Positions 9,709 through 20,421 of a stretch of 64,000 bases of DNA are shown piece after piece (positions within the stretch are counted from its first letter, which is position 1; the number at the start of each line of letters is the position of its first letter). The DNA comes from Avena insularis. Lineage: Eukaryota > Streptophyta > Magnoliopsida > Poales > Poaceae. Location: contig CM042684.1 of the NCBI GenBank assembly GCA_023614405.1, positions 472,139,650 to 472,203,649 of the forward strand, in the 5' to 3' direction. A program made the position numbers and the translations under genes. The notes beneath the pieces were generated by a model. The model was not told the DNA's origin and made no database searches. It saw nothing but the letters and a program-made list of their open reading frames with translations.

Positions 9709-10854
9709 TCACCTCTTCTGGGTGATCACATGTATGGTGACTGCACTTATATCTTCTTTTGCTCGATAATGCTTCAAGCATTGTAAATTTACCAACCATG
9801 AAAGGGAGGGTGTTTTTCCCTGGAGCTTCACTGCTCCTGATGAATAAGCTTCTTCAACTATATAGGGGCCTTCCCACTTTGATATGAGCTTTCATGGAAA
9901 CAACTTAAGACGAGAATTATAGAGCAACACCTTGTCTCCACTTTTAAAGGCCTTATTTTATATTTTTCTATCATGCCATCTTTTCACTTTTTCTATAAAC
10001 AATCTAGCATTCTCATAAGCCTCACTTCTAAACTCATCTAAAGCATGAATATCTAATAATCGTTTTTCTCCCGGTGCTTTAAGATCATAGTTTAGATTCT
10101 TGATGTCCCAAAAAGCTTTGTGTTCCAATTCTAAAGGTAAATGGCATGCCTTACCGTATACCATCTTATAAGGTGTCATACCCATTGGATTTTTAAACGT
10201 AGTATGGTATGCCCATAGAGTGTCATTTAACTTGTATGACCAATCTTTTCTTGATTTGTCCACTGTCTTCTTGAGTGTGGTCTTTAATTCTCTATTGGAG
10301 AGTTCCACTTGACCACTTGTTTGAGGATGATATGGTGAAGCAACACGGTGAGTTACTCCATATTTGTAGAGGATTTTCCTAAAAGTTCCTTTCATAAAAT
10401 GAGAATCACTGTCAGTGATTAAAAATCTAGGAACTCTAAACCTGGGGAATATAACATCCTTGATCATCTTCACTGAGGAAGCTGCATCTGCATGGCTTGT
10501 TGCAATAGCTTTAACCCATTTTGTAACATAATCAACAATAACAAGAATATGAGTGTAACCATTTGATTCTATAAAAGGTCCCATGCAATCCATTCCCCAT
10601 ACATGAAAGGGTTCGAATATAAGACTATAATTCATTGCCATCTCTTGTCTCCTACCTATATTACCCCTTCTTTGGCAAGCATCACAGTGTTCTACATACA
10701 TGTATGCGTCCTTAAGCAAGGTGGGCCAATAGAATCTGGATTGAAGTACCTTTGCTCTAGTTCGCTTTCCTACATGATGTCCTCCATACGGGCTGTCATG
10801 ACAAGCTTGCAAAACTACATTCATTTCATGGTTAGGAACACACTTCCGAATCAT
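9709..10854 (-). pseudogene. pol: Element A integrase (stops near its end)
   Basis: Gypsy integrase. In protein order it shows the zinc-binding H-H-C-C region (G-G-H-H near residue 25, C-D-A-C near residue 58), the catalytic core with [17 protein letters not shown] and S-G-Q-V-E, so all three acidic residues are present, and the Athila-typical [14 protein letters not shown]. The open part runs from 10854 to 9958. After a stop the same protein continues to 9709 with K-W-E-G-P-Y, the usual C-terminal tail of plant gypsy integrase, again with a stop. It would insert the DNA copy into the host chromosome. Confidence 0.9.
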
Positions 10855-10899
10855 TCCGCCAGGTCCATGATGATATAGATACGGATCATCCCAAAATTA

Positions 10900-11499
10900 T
10901 TATTTAAGATCATTAAAGAATTGCATTCTTTGATTTCTTTTTATACCAGGAGGTATAAATTTTACTGCGAGATAGTTAGCATAATCCGCAAACCAAGGAT
11001 CAACAATTTCAACGTTTGCTAAATATTCTCCTAGAAATGACTCATTTATAGGTACGGGGTTAGTAATTATTCCCTCCATCCTAGAGAGATGATCTGCTAC
11101 CGGATTATCCTTACCCCTCCTATCTACTATTTGCAAATCATATTCTTGCAGTAATAAAACCCACCTAATCAACCTGGGCTTCGCATCCTTTTTCACAAGG
11201 AGGTGATGCAAAGCTTGGTGATCCGTATGAACTATTACCTTAGAATTAATGATGTAAGATCTAAATTTGTCACAAGCAAAAATTATAGCTAGGAACTCTT
11301 TTTCTATAGTAGCATAATTTTTTTGAATCTTATTAAGAGTTCTACTAGCGTAATAAATAACATTTAAATTATTTCCGTATCGCTGTCCTAACACAACCCC
11401 TAAAGCATAGTCACTAGCATCACACATGATTTTGAAAGGTTCATCCCATTTTAGAGATTGCATGATGGGTGTTGAAACTAATTTGTTTTTAAGGTTCAC
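10900..11499 (-). pseudogene. pol: Element A RNase H and integrase linker
   Basis: Residues 1-145 are a gypsy RNase [15 protein letters not shown], then A-S-R-T-L-N with the E of E-K-E-F-L-A, and H-T-D-H-Q-A-L, so the catalytic D, E and D are visible. V-A-D-H-L-S-R-M closes the domain. The rest is the linker towards integrase, typical for Athila. It follows the RT frame in the same direction after a frame change near 11500-11540. Confidence 0.88.
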
Positions 11500-11538
11500 A
11501 AAAGCTGCAATGCAGTCATGATCTAAGTAGAATGGAGT

Positions 11539-12330
11539 TTATCTCTCAAGAATGTTGGTGAGAGGCATAGCTATTTTAGAAAAATCTTTTATAAAACGCT
11601 TATAAAAACCTGCATGTCCCAGAAACATTTTTAAGTTTTTTATGTCCTGAGGTATTGGAATATTTTCTATAGCATCTATATTAGTTTTATCTATTTCTAT
11701 ACCCTTCTCCGAAACCTTATGCCCCAAAACTTTACCTTCTCTTTCCATGAAATGACATTGTTCCCAATTCAAAACCAAATTTGATTGCCTGCATCTCTGC
11801 AAAACTTTGGTTAAATTGTAGAGGCAATTATCAAATGTTGTTCCACAAACAACGAAATCATTTGTTAGAACTTCCATAGTCTTCTCAACAAGATCATCAA
11901 AGATTTTTAAAACACATTCTTGAAAAGTTGCAGCTGCATTACATAAGCCAAACAGAATTAATTTATAAGAATATGTGCCATAAGGACAAGTGAAAGTTGT
12001 TTTCTCTTGATCTTCCGGTTGTATAGCAATTTGAGAATATCTAGAATAACCATCAAGAAAACAGAAATAAGAATTATTACTATGTCTTTCTAAAATTTTA
12101 TCCATAAATGGTATAGGTTTATGATTTTTCCGTGTCTCATGGTTTAGTTTCCTAAAATCAATGCACATGCGATATCCAACAATAGGTTTTACATGAATTA
12201 GCTCACCATCCTCATTCATATCAGCATCAAGACCCCCTTGTATTGGTATGCAATGAGCTAGACTAACCGACTTACTGTCATAAATACGATATGTTATGCT
12301 AGCATCTAATAAGCATATAACCTATTTTCT
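11539..12330 (-). pseudogene. pol: Element A reverse transcriptase with damaged catalytic box
   Basis: The RT domain shows Y-R-M-C-I-D-F-R-K-L-N at the start, F-L-D-G-Y-S-R-Y-S-Q-I for the first catalytic Asp region, and F-T-C-P-Y-G-T-Y-S-Y. At the active box the sequence is T-N-D-F where Athila relatives have M-D-D-F, so one of the two catalytic Asp residues is replaced by Asn; the enzyme would be inactive even without the frame breaks. The open frame is 11539-12219 and its continuation to about 12330 lacks a start codon. It resembles Athila RT over its whole length. Confidence 0.88.
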
Positions 12331-12597
12331 TACTGCTTCCTTCATTTTCGGATTAATCCTTCTTTGTGTTTCAACTACAGGTTCAACATCATCAAGCATG
12401 GTAATCTTATGTGTTACAATAGATGGATCTATTCCTTTAATATCACTTAGAGTATATCCAAAGGCTTCATGATGCTTAATCAAGACCGAAATGAGTTTAT
12501 TTTTTTCATTTTCTGATAGATTTTTACTAATAATAACAGGACATTTATTTTCATTATCTAAAAACTCATACCTCATATCGTCTAGAAGTTGTTTCAA
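12322..12597 (-). pseudogene. pol: Element A protease-RT linker
   Basis: A 91-residue frame with L-S-E-N-E-K-N-K-L at residues 28-36, followed by G-Y-T-L-S-D-I-K-G-I and R-R-I-N-P-K-M-K. This linker directly precedes RT in Athila-lineage polyproteins and is one of the best lineage markers here. It is separated from RT and from protease by frame breaks. Confidence 0.85.
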
Positions 12598-12632
12598 TTC
12601 AATTGGCAGAGGTTCTTCATCTCCTTTTCATA

Positions 12633-13015
12633 CTAGTTCTTCATAGTCATGCGGATTTGTGCTTCCGGAAATGAATCAAGGTAATCATCCATGTCTTCTC
12701 TCTCCTCATCATCTGGTGCTTCCTCCCAATTAATTAGGCTCCTCTCTAATTCATCTTGTGGAGTACTAAAATGAATTGCGGCCAGCTTGGCAATTGTTTT
12801 CTCTTCCTTGATATCTTCCACTTCATATGGCCTCTTCTTTAGTTTGGCGACGTGTAATGTCATTTCCTCTTCTCCAAACATCATTGAAATAGTCTCCTCC
12901 TTATTATCAATTCGAGCTTTGGTTATGGAAACAAAAGGCCTTCCTAAAAGAATAGGACAAAAAGAATCTCAAGGCATATCAACAATATGAAAATCAAGGG
13001 GGTACATGAGTGATC
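12633..13015 (-). pseudogene. pol: Element A protease, C-terminal half, truncated
   Basis: The minus strand encodes the protease end C-P-I-L-L-G-R-P-F followed by an acidic tail (12633-12884 is open as one frame). A stop near 12972 and the loss of everything upstream of about 13015 remove the catalytic D-x-G part. At 13015 the frame runs into the non-coding 3' region of X3; the bases GCATTTA occur at the join and also in the X family, so a short homology may have guided the recombination. Confidence 0.75.
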
Positions 13016-15412
13016 TAAATGCATAGGACACCTTCAAAGTTCATAAGAGTGACTAGATACAAATAGTTTAAAACAAGCAATATCAAGGTATGCATCAATC
13101 AACAAGTCTTGGGACAATGCACATAGAACTAAGAATGGCCACTATGCTCTCAAAGTAGGTGCATAAAGATAGAAGGTGGAGACTCAATATAATGGTGGAA
13201 GAAAGGCCTTCATAGAAGGAAGCAGATATTCAAGTTTCATAAAGAGCTTCCAAAAATTATGGTACTTATAGCTTTCAGATCTCATTGCCCGTATCATAAG
13301 CATCTTGAAGATGATTAAGGTTAAAGTGACACAACTAAGAGGATATGCTTGACAAGTTATAAGCCGAAATCTCATGCCCCTTACTTACAAAGACCGAACC
13401 TCATGCTACTCAACTTTAGTCACAAGTAAGCTCTTGTCATTGTAAGTACATGTATCATAAAGAACCGCCAACGGGGTACCCCTTGCACATGATACAGGAG
13501 CTATCCCATAATCAAAATGACAAGGCAAGCAGACAATGAGCATCTCAGCGATCTTTTTATTTGCTATTTGCATAGGTTTTTATTGAGGATGCTTCATAGA
13601 GTGCTCATTATGGTGATGCTGCAAGTTTCCACCATGATTAGGCATGGCTTAGGCTAGCGCCAAAGCGCTTCTCTAACACACATACAAACTCCATGATCTT
13701 ACAAGTTCCACTTTTATTTCACACCGCCGGGATCCATAAGCAAAAGAACATGATATCAACGGGGTACAAAGTACAAGTGCAATGTTGAGAGTGTTCCCCA
13801 TGATACATGGTTCTGCTAACTTCAACTTATAAAGTGCAAGAATATACGCAACAAAGAAGGACCCAATGGTTCAAGTTTATTAAATGCAAAAAAGTAAAGT
13901 GTGCCATCTAGTTCGTGAGAGCTTTAATCACTAGTTTTCTCATAACAAGTTTAATTTGGAAGGTAAACAAAAGCATGAATATACTTGGAATAGCATATGC
14001 TAATAGGTAGGTATGGTGGACTCTTTGGAATAACTTGGTTTAGGGAGTTGGATGCATGAGTGGAACTCATACTTGGTTATGGAGGATAGCAAAAGACTAG
14101 GAGCGACAAACTAAGAGAGCAATAATGGCCATAATTACGTAGAGCGACAAAACATCATTGATCAAAACATAAAGTGATACTACAAGTTGAAAACTAAAAG
14201 ATCATCAAGGCTATGGTGACTTGAGATAGTCATAACATGGTGTGAGCATGCACCAAGTCAACCCAAATAAAGCATCAAAGGAGAATACCACTATACTATG
14301 CTTTAATATGCTAAAACAACGCATGATTCATCCAAGGCACATTAAGCAATCTGAATTGTTTATAACAAGTCATGCTACAGCAAAGAATACTAAGCATAAA
14401 GCCAAAACAATATCAAGCATGGCATAAGGAAGCATATGCCACAGTCAAAAACATGCTCTCTTTACCACTTAAGCATGAACTTTCCTACTCTTTTCCAAAC
14501 CAAACCAAACTATTTGAAAACCAATGTATGAAAGAGGGGGTCCAACCAATTTATTCAGCAAACTAAGAAAACAAAGCAAACGAAAAACTAAAACGAAAAT
14601 GAAAATAAAGACGCTCCAAGAACAACACAACTGTGCATGAAACAATAAAAATGAAGCGTTTGAAAGAAACCTGGGATTTTTATTGATGAAGAGGGGGATG
14701 CCTTGGGCATCCCCGAGCTTTGACGCTTGTACTTCTTGGATATTTCTTGGGGTGACACGCATGGCATCCCCAAGCTTGAGCTTTAGTCCATCCTTCATCT
14801 CATTACCCATTCCTTCCATACACCTGAAATTTTTCCTTCATACAAAACTTCACACAATCTTTATTAGCAACATTAGTGCACTCAAGATAATAAGTATTTA
14901 GGTTCAGTTCTAACACCAATAAAACTTCCATTAAAACACTAGATACTGTAGCACTTCCCTCAAAAAGCTCAATTCCCCAAAAGAACTCAAAAAGGAACCA
15001 ACAAGAAGCAAATGCAGAAAATGGCAGAAATCTGTCAAAACAGACCAGCAGGTAAAGACGAATTTCTTCGAAGATCTTCTGTTGCTCAAATCAAAAAGTG
15101 TTGAACTAAATAAAGTTATATAACAACCTGGGTCAGAAGCAAAAAAAATCACGCCTCAAAAGGACGTTCAGAGATTTTACACGAATTTTTACGGTGAAGC
15201 ACAGAAATTTGTTTCGGGACAACAACTTTCCCAATTATTACTTCTCTCTCATTAGAGGTTACTCTTGGCTCAAAAAGCAAATAAAAAGGATAAGGAGCGG
15301 TTATTACTGAAGTAATAACTTCCAAGACTCATCTAAAACTTTTGGGTTATCTCCTAATAAGTACTTTTTTCTTTAACGCCTTTAAGTTAGGCATAAGAAG
15401 CAAGAAAAAGAA
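13016..15412 (-). other. Non-coding 3' region of X3
   Basis: This 2.4 kb has no coding frame but matches, by eye and in order, the 3' regions of X1, X2 and X4. It holds the post-ORF motif (about 15342-15386), a GTTATTAC/GTAATAAC hairpin (15300-15319) and a GGGGATGCC/GGCATCCCC hairpin (14694-14714). Short open frames in it recur in the other copies only because the DNA is repeated. Confidence 0.75.
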
Positions 15413-16271
15413 TCATGTGTTCTCAAATGAAGAAGCATTAAAACCAAATTTCTTGCCCTTACCTCTCTTACTTTTATTCTTAACCTTGGGAAACATATGA
15501 TTTTTTGGTGGAGAAGCAAGGTGCATGGTCCCCTTTCCCACGTCTATTATTGCTCCAAGGAGTTCTAGTAGGGACCTTCCAAGTGTAATTTGTCCTTTTC
15601 CTGCACAGTCAATAACGAGATAATCAATAGAAATCATTTTCCTAAGGATCTTTGTAAACACTCATTCAGCTATTCCAATAGGTAATATTGTAGCATTATT
15701 AGCAAGAGATATTTCTTTTCCTCCTTCAGAAAGCCCTCAGAGATTCAAAGATTCATAAATATCTTTGGGCATAAGACAAAATTCAGACATGATATCACAA
15801 CGAGCTTGAAAAGTTTCATTATTTATATCAATCTTTACTATGGGGAGCCACTTTGATGGTTCAGAATTTATTTGGACATAATTATGATGGTCCCTAAGCG
15901 TATTATAGAATCTTTCAAACTAGCAGTGCTAGTCTCAAGAGTGTTCAATCTAGCAAATATGTTTGTGAAAGAGATATCAGTTTTTCTAGGCAAGATGTAA
16001 GTAAAGACCAATCTCTTTATATCATTAATAGAATCATGCTCATTGCATTGGAGGAAGTCTCCTCCCACAACAACATCTAAAGCATATCTATAGCAAAGAG
16101 CTCTTCCAAGGTAAAAACTGCTAAGGAACAAGCTTTGAGTCATTTTAGGCTTAGTTTTTCATGTAGATCAGAGATTCTAGACCAAGCTTCCTTGAAGCTC
16201 TCCTCAATTCCTTGTTTAAAAGTGAAAATCATTTCCTCAGGTGACATAGTGATTGGAGCAAGGCTAGACAT
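15413..16271 (-). pseudogene. X3 shortened gag-protease remnant
   Basis: The reading starts with M-S-S-L-A-P-I-T at 16271 and contains F-K-E-A-W-S-R-I, which resembles the middle of an Athila gag domain, so the N-terminal half of gag is absent. After a one-base frame change near 16143 it continues as R-Y-A-L-D-V-V-V-G-G-D-F. The final part (15413-15661) is protease-like: L-G-R-S-L-L-E-L-L-G-A-I-I-D-V corresponds to the L-G-R-P-F-L-R-T-I-G-A-I-I-D-M of X1. The active-site segment reads C-D-I-M-S-E instead of a D-x-G triad. It ends F-N-A-S-S-F-E-N-T, like the end of the X1 protein. Further stops are present. Confidence 0.7.
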
Positions 16272-16456
16272 AATGGCAACTTAAGATAGAAACTAATTTT
16301 TTTGTGTTTTCAATAAAGAAAGCAAACTAGTAAAACTATTTTTTTGTGTTTTTGATAAAGAAACAAACAAACAAAGCAAAAGAAACTAAGCAAAACAAAA
16401 ATAAAAAAGTAAAGAGATTGGTTATGAGAGACACCCCTTGTGAAGATGTCCTTAAC

Positions 16457-16474
16457 TCCTCGGCAACGACGCCA
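16457..16474 (-). other. X3 primer binding site (tRNA-Asp type)
   Basis: The minus strand reads TGGCGTCGTTGCCGAGGA, two changes from TGGCGCCGTTGCCGGGGA, the complement of the 3' end of plant tRNA-Asp. It lies 12 bases after the LTR end, the same spacing as in X1; in X2 the gap is 10. Confidence 0.8.
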
Positions 16475-16486
16475 AAAAAAGCTTGT

Positions 16487-18069
16487 TGATCGCCCAAAAT
16501 ATATCGAGCTCGTTGGGGAACCCCAAGAGGAAGGTATGATGAGCACAGCAGCAAGTTTTCCCTCAGTATGAAACCAAGGTTATCAATCCAATAGGAGCAA
16601 GGAAACACCCCAAAGGTGTAGCTAGCTGAACGTTGGCAGGGCGCACTACCGGTGCCAGCAGCAACGTGGAGACCTGCACAACACAACCACAGAACATTTC
16701 CCCCAACTTCCATGAGGTTGTCAATCTCACTGGTTTTGCTGAAAACAAAGGATTAAACGTATCGAATGGAAGGAAGTAATAGTTTGCAGAAAGTAAACAC
16801 AAAGCAGTAAACAATTTGATTGTAGATTGATTGTAAAAGAAAGGACCGGGGTCCATAGTTCACTAGAGGTGGCTCTCCTTAAGATAGATAACATGCTGGG
16901 TGAACAAATTACAGCGGGGCAATTGACAAACATCGAGAAAGCATACAAGCATATACTACTCATCTTGACTCCTTTGAGACTTGATTGGGCATTACAACAT
17001 TATACATAGACCGTCATCCAACTGCATCTATGACTAATAATCCACCTTCAGGTTATCATCCGAACCCCCTCCAGTATTAAGTTGCAAGCAACTGATTATT
17101 GCTTTACGAATTGTGTGTAAAGTAAACAATATGATTGTTCTATGAACAAAGGATTGTTGTTTTCTCCCTAGTAGCAACAGCACATCTAGTACCTCAGAGA
17201 TTTCTGTCACTTCCCCAAATTACCAGAGGCATGAACCCACTATCGAGCATAAATACTAAATCTTGGAGTTGCTAGCATCTACTTGGCCAAGATAGCTACT
17301 AACAACGGAAAGCATGCAAGATCACAAATAACAAAGACATGATAGAATCAATAATGAATCTGAAATAGCATCTCAATATCCATTGGATCCCCGCAAACAC
17401 AACATGTATGGATTACAAATAGATGATCTTGATCATGAACGGAGCTCACAAGATCTAAACATGAAAGCACAAAGGAGGAGAACTAGCCATCTAGCTACTA
17501 CATGGACCCGTAGTCTAGAGATGAACTACTCACGCATCACACCGGAGGCTTGCATGATGATGAAGAAGGCCTCCAGGGTGAATTCCCCTCTCCGGCAGGG
17601 TGTCGGGAAGAGCTTCAGATCCCTCCTGGTCTAGGGATGGAGATGACGGCGGCTACAGACTCTTTCGTGGAATTTTTATCGGGTCCTTAGGGTTTCCGTA
17701 TCAGAGGCAATATATAGGCGGAAGGAGAGGCCAAGGGGGTGCCTGGGGTGGCCAGACCACCCCCTGGCGCAGGCCAGGCCTGGCCGTGTGGCCAGGCCCC
17801 AGCCCCTCTCCGTCTCGTATTCTGGCTCCAAGTGTCCCCCGGTAAAATAGTGACTTTGGCTTTTGTCCCGTCCAATTCCAAGAATATTCATTTTCTGACT
17901 TCCTGAAACCAAAAACAGCAGAAAACAGGCAGCTGACACTGTGGCTCTTGTTAATAGGTTAGTCCAAGAAATCATATGAAAAGTACTCCAAAGTGTGGAC
18001 AAAACATAAGAAAGTAGATAAAACCAAGCATGGAACATCAAAAATTATAGATACATTTGCAATGTATCA
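16487..18069 (-). repeat. 5' LTR of X3 (1583 bp)
   Basis: On the minus strand it runs from TGATACATTGCAAATG at 18069 to GGGCGATCA at 16487, matching the X2 LTR (TGATAC...GAGCCATCA) over its whole length. The flank at 18070-18074 is GAACT; the partner duplication is lost with the 3' LTR. Confidence 0.85.
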
Positions 18070-18862
18070 GAACTTTAGTCATCCAGTCTCTTATTGTTTT
18101 CTGCCTTCAGGGCCTACAAAGGGAATCATCCGATCGGCAGGCCGCGAAGGAACGCTTAGAGAGCGATCTGTAGGCAGCACAAGAGGCCAATCAGCGACTC
18201 TAGGCATCTGGAGGTGAGTTGTATTGCCTTTGGTAAATTTGGATTCTTGCTGTTGTGGGGATATTGAGATATGGTCTTCTTTCCTTCAGTTGATTCTTTC
18301 ACTGTGATCGCCAAGGTCCGCGAGGGCTATGTTCGTGTCATCGAACTGGAGACCACGAAGGACACGTTGGCCATGGCGGAGGAGCGGATTGTCTTGCTTT
18401 CGAAGGAGCTAGAGGCGGTGAAGGCCTCGATGATCTCTTCTGAGGAGAGGGCCAAGGTTGCGGTCACCGTAGCGAAGGAGGAGCGGAAGGCCTCCGACTC
18501 GGTCATCCTTGGGTTGCAGGGTAAGCTTACAACGCTTGAGAAGCATGTGACAGAGAGCTTCCGCAAACTTCTTGGTGAGTATCGTTTTCTTCTGCTCCTT
18601 CTTTTCTGGTATTTGGCGAGTCCCCAGGTGGGTTAGTCCTTGAGCGGGTGAGTCCGCTTGTTTCCTTTCTCATAATCTTGATTTTCTGACATTGCATCTA
18701 TGATAGGTCAAAGTGACTCAATGGTGTAGACCTTTGATGCCTCGTAATGCGTGATGGCGGTGGTGAATGCGGCCACCGCTTTGGCGCTTTGCGTCCAAGC
18801 TGTTCTCCAAGGGATCTCTCCCACCGAGGTGATTCCTGGTGGGCTGACGGAGGTGTGGCGCT
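18070..18862 (+). pseudogene. Fragment of a Tat-lineage antisense gene (three exon-like parts)
   Basis: The plus strand has three exon-like blocks with proper GT-AG borders: 18111-18213, 18290-18574 and 18707 onward. The first two encode charged heptad-type sequence (E-R-L-E-S-D-L; A-E-E-R-I-V-L-L-S-K-E-L-E-A-V) that would form a coiled coil. The third resembles the C-terminal part of the antisense protein of Tat-lineage gypsy elements. The first and third contain stops, several explained by CAG to TAG. The piece is bounded by the X3 LTR start and the X4 LTR end, so it is a relic of an older element. It belongs to the same kind of gene as the antisense genes in Y and Z. Confidence 0.65.
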
Positions 18863-20421
18863 TGATGGCTCAAGATATGTAGAGCTCGTTGGGAACCCCA
18901 AGAGGAAGGTATGATGAGCATAGCAGCAAGTTTCCCTTAGTTATGAAACCAAGGTTATCGAACCAGTAATAGTAAGGAAACAACTCCAAGGTGTTGCTAG
19001 CAACTTGGAGTCCTGCACAACACAACCACAGAACTTTGCCCCAACTTACAGTGAGGTTGTCAATCTCACTAGTTTTGCTGAAAACAAAAGATTAAACATA
19101 TAGTGTGGAAGATAGTAATTGCTTGCAGAAAGTAAACAGTAAATGATAAACAATAGAAGGTATATCAATGGTAAAGGAGTGGACTGGGTTCCACAGTTCA
19201 CTAGAGGTTTTTATCCTTAAGATAAATAGCATGTTGGGTGAACAAATTACAGCAGGGCAATTGACAGATTGAGAAAGCATAACAATGCATATACTAGACA
19301 TCTTGACTCCTACGAGATTTGATTGGGCATTACAACATAATACATAGAAAGTGATCCAACCGCATCTATGACTAATAATCCACCTTCAGGTTATCATCCA
19401 AATCCCTTCCAGTATTAAGTTGCAAGCAACAGATAATTGCATTAAGCAAAGTGTGTAAAGTAAACAATACAATTGCCCCATGGGCAAAGGATTGTTGTTT
19501 TCTCCCTAGTAGCAACAACACATCTACAACCTTAGAGATTTCTATCACTTCCCCAGATTACTAGAGGCATGAACCTACTATCGAGCATAAATACTCCCAC
19601 TTGGAGTTACAAGCATCTACTTGGCCAAGATAGCTACTAGCAACGGAGAGCATGCAAGATCATAAATAACATAGACATGACAAAATGAATAATCAATCTG
19701 ACATAGTATCTCAATATCCATCGGATCCCCACAAACACAACATATAGGATTACAAATAGATGATCTTGGTCATGAATGGAGCTCACAAGATCTGAACATG
19801 ATAGCACAAAGGAGGAGAACCAACCATCTAGCTACTATATGGACCCATAGTCCAAGGACAAACTACTCACACATCACTACGGAGGCTGGCATGGTGATGA
19901 AGAAGGCCTCCGAGATGATCTCTCCCCTCCGGCAGGGTGCTGGGAAGAGCTTCGGACCCTCTCGATCTAGGGATGGAGATGGCGGTGGCTACAGACTCTT
20001 TCGTGGATTTTTGATCGGGTACTTAGGGTTTCTGCATCGGGGTACTTTTATAGGCGAAGGGGCAAGGTCGGTGGGCGCCCGAGGGGCCCACACCATGGGG
20101 CGGCGCGCCCTAGGGGGTGGCTGCACTAGCCCTAGGTGTGGCCACCTCGTGGCCCCACTTCGGCTGCCCTTCAGACTCCGTGTTCCTTCTGGTAAAATAT
20201 TGACTTTAGCTTTTGTCCCGTCCAATTCCAAGAATAATTCCTTACTAGCTTTTTCGAAACCAAAAACAGCAGAAAACAGGCAACTGGCACTGCGGCATCT
20301 TGTTAATAGGTTAGTTTTGGAAAATGTATAAAAATACCTCAAAGTGTAAACAAAACATAAGAAAGTTGATATAAAACAAGCATGGAGCATCAAAAATTAT
20401 AGATACATTTACGACGTATCA
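18863..20421 (-). repeat. 3' LTR of X4 (1559 bp)
   Basis: Minus-strand ends are TGATACGTCG at 20421 and GAGCCATCA at 18863. It is preceded by the polypurine tract AAGCTTGGGGATGC (minus strand, 20422-20436). Length and ends agree with the other X LTRs. The open frame 19798-20331 on the plus strand is a chance frame in LTR DNA. Confidence 0.85.

Larger units (their letters stand above)
4181..13015 (-). mobile_element. Athila-like gypsy retrotransposon A, 3' two thirds
   Basis: Minus-strand gypsy element with protease end, RT, RNase H and integrase in that order, a long post-integrase region and a 3' LTR. The domain sequences (G-K-A-C-H-L-P in integrase; the linker before RT with N-P-K-M-K near its end) point to the Athila lineage. 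Gag, primer site and 5' LTR are missing: at about 13015 the protease frame changes over into element X3, which has the same orientation. The five bases before the LTR (TATAA, 4176-4180) would be one target duplication, but the partner copy is not in the window. Confidence 0.88.
13016..18069 (-). mobile_element. X3: non-autonomous Athila-like element, 3' LTR lost
   Basis: Minus-strand member of the X family. In element order: 5' LTR (18069 to 16487), tRNA-Asp primer site (16474 to 16457), a shortened gag-protease (16271 to 15413) and the family's long non-coding 3' region, which stops about 300 bases before the place where the 3' LTR starts in X2. No RT, RNase H or integrase lies in the gap between protease and the 3' region, where other gypsy elements have pol. 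Confidence 0.8.

Noticed and set aside
14469..14819. Small conserved protein in X elements (similar frames at 49603-49953, 22313-22549)
   Set aside because: It spans the conserved hairpins, another frame of the same DNA is equally conserved, and X4 and X1 break it, so conservation is at the DNA level.
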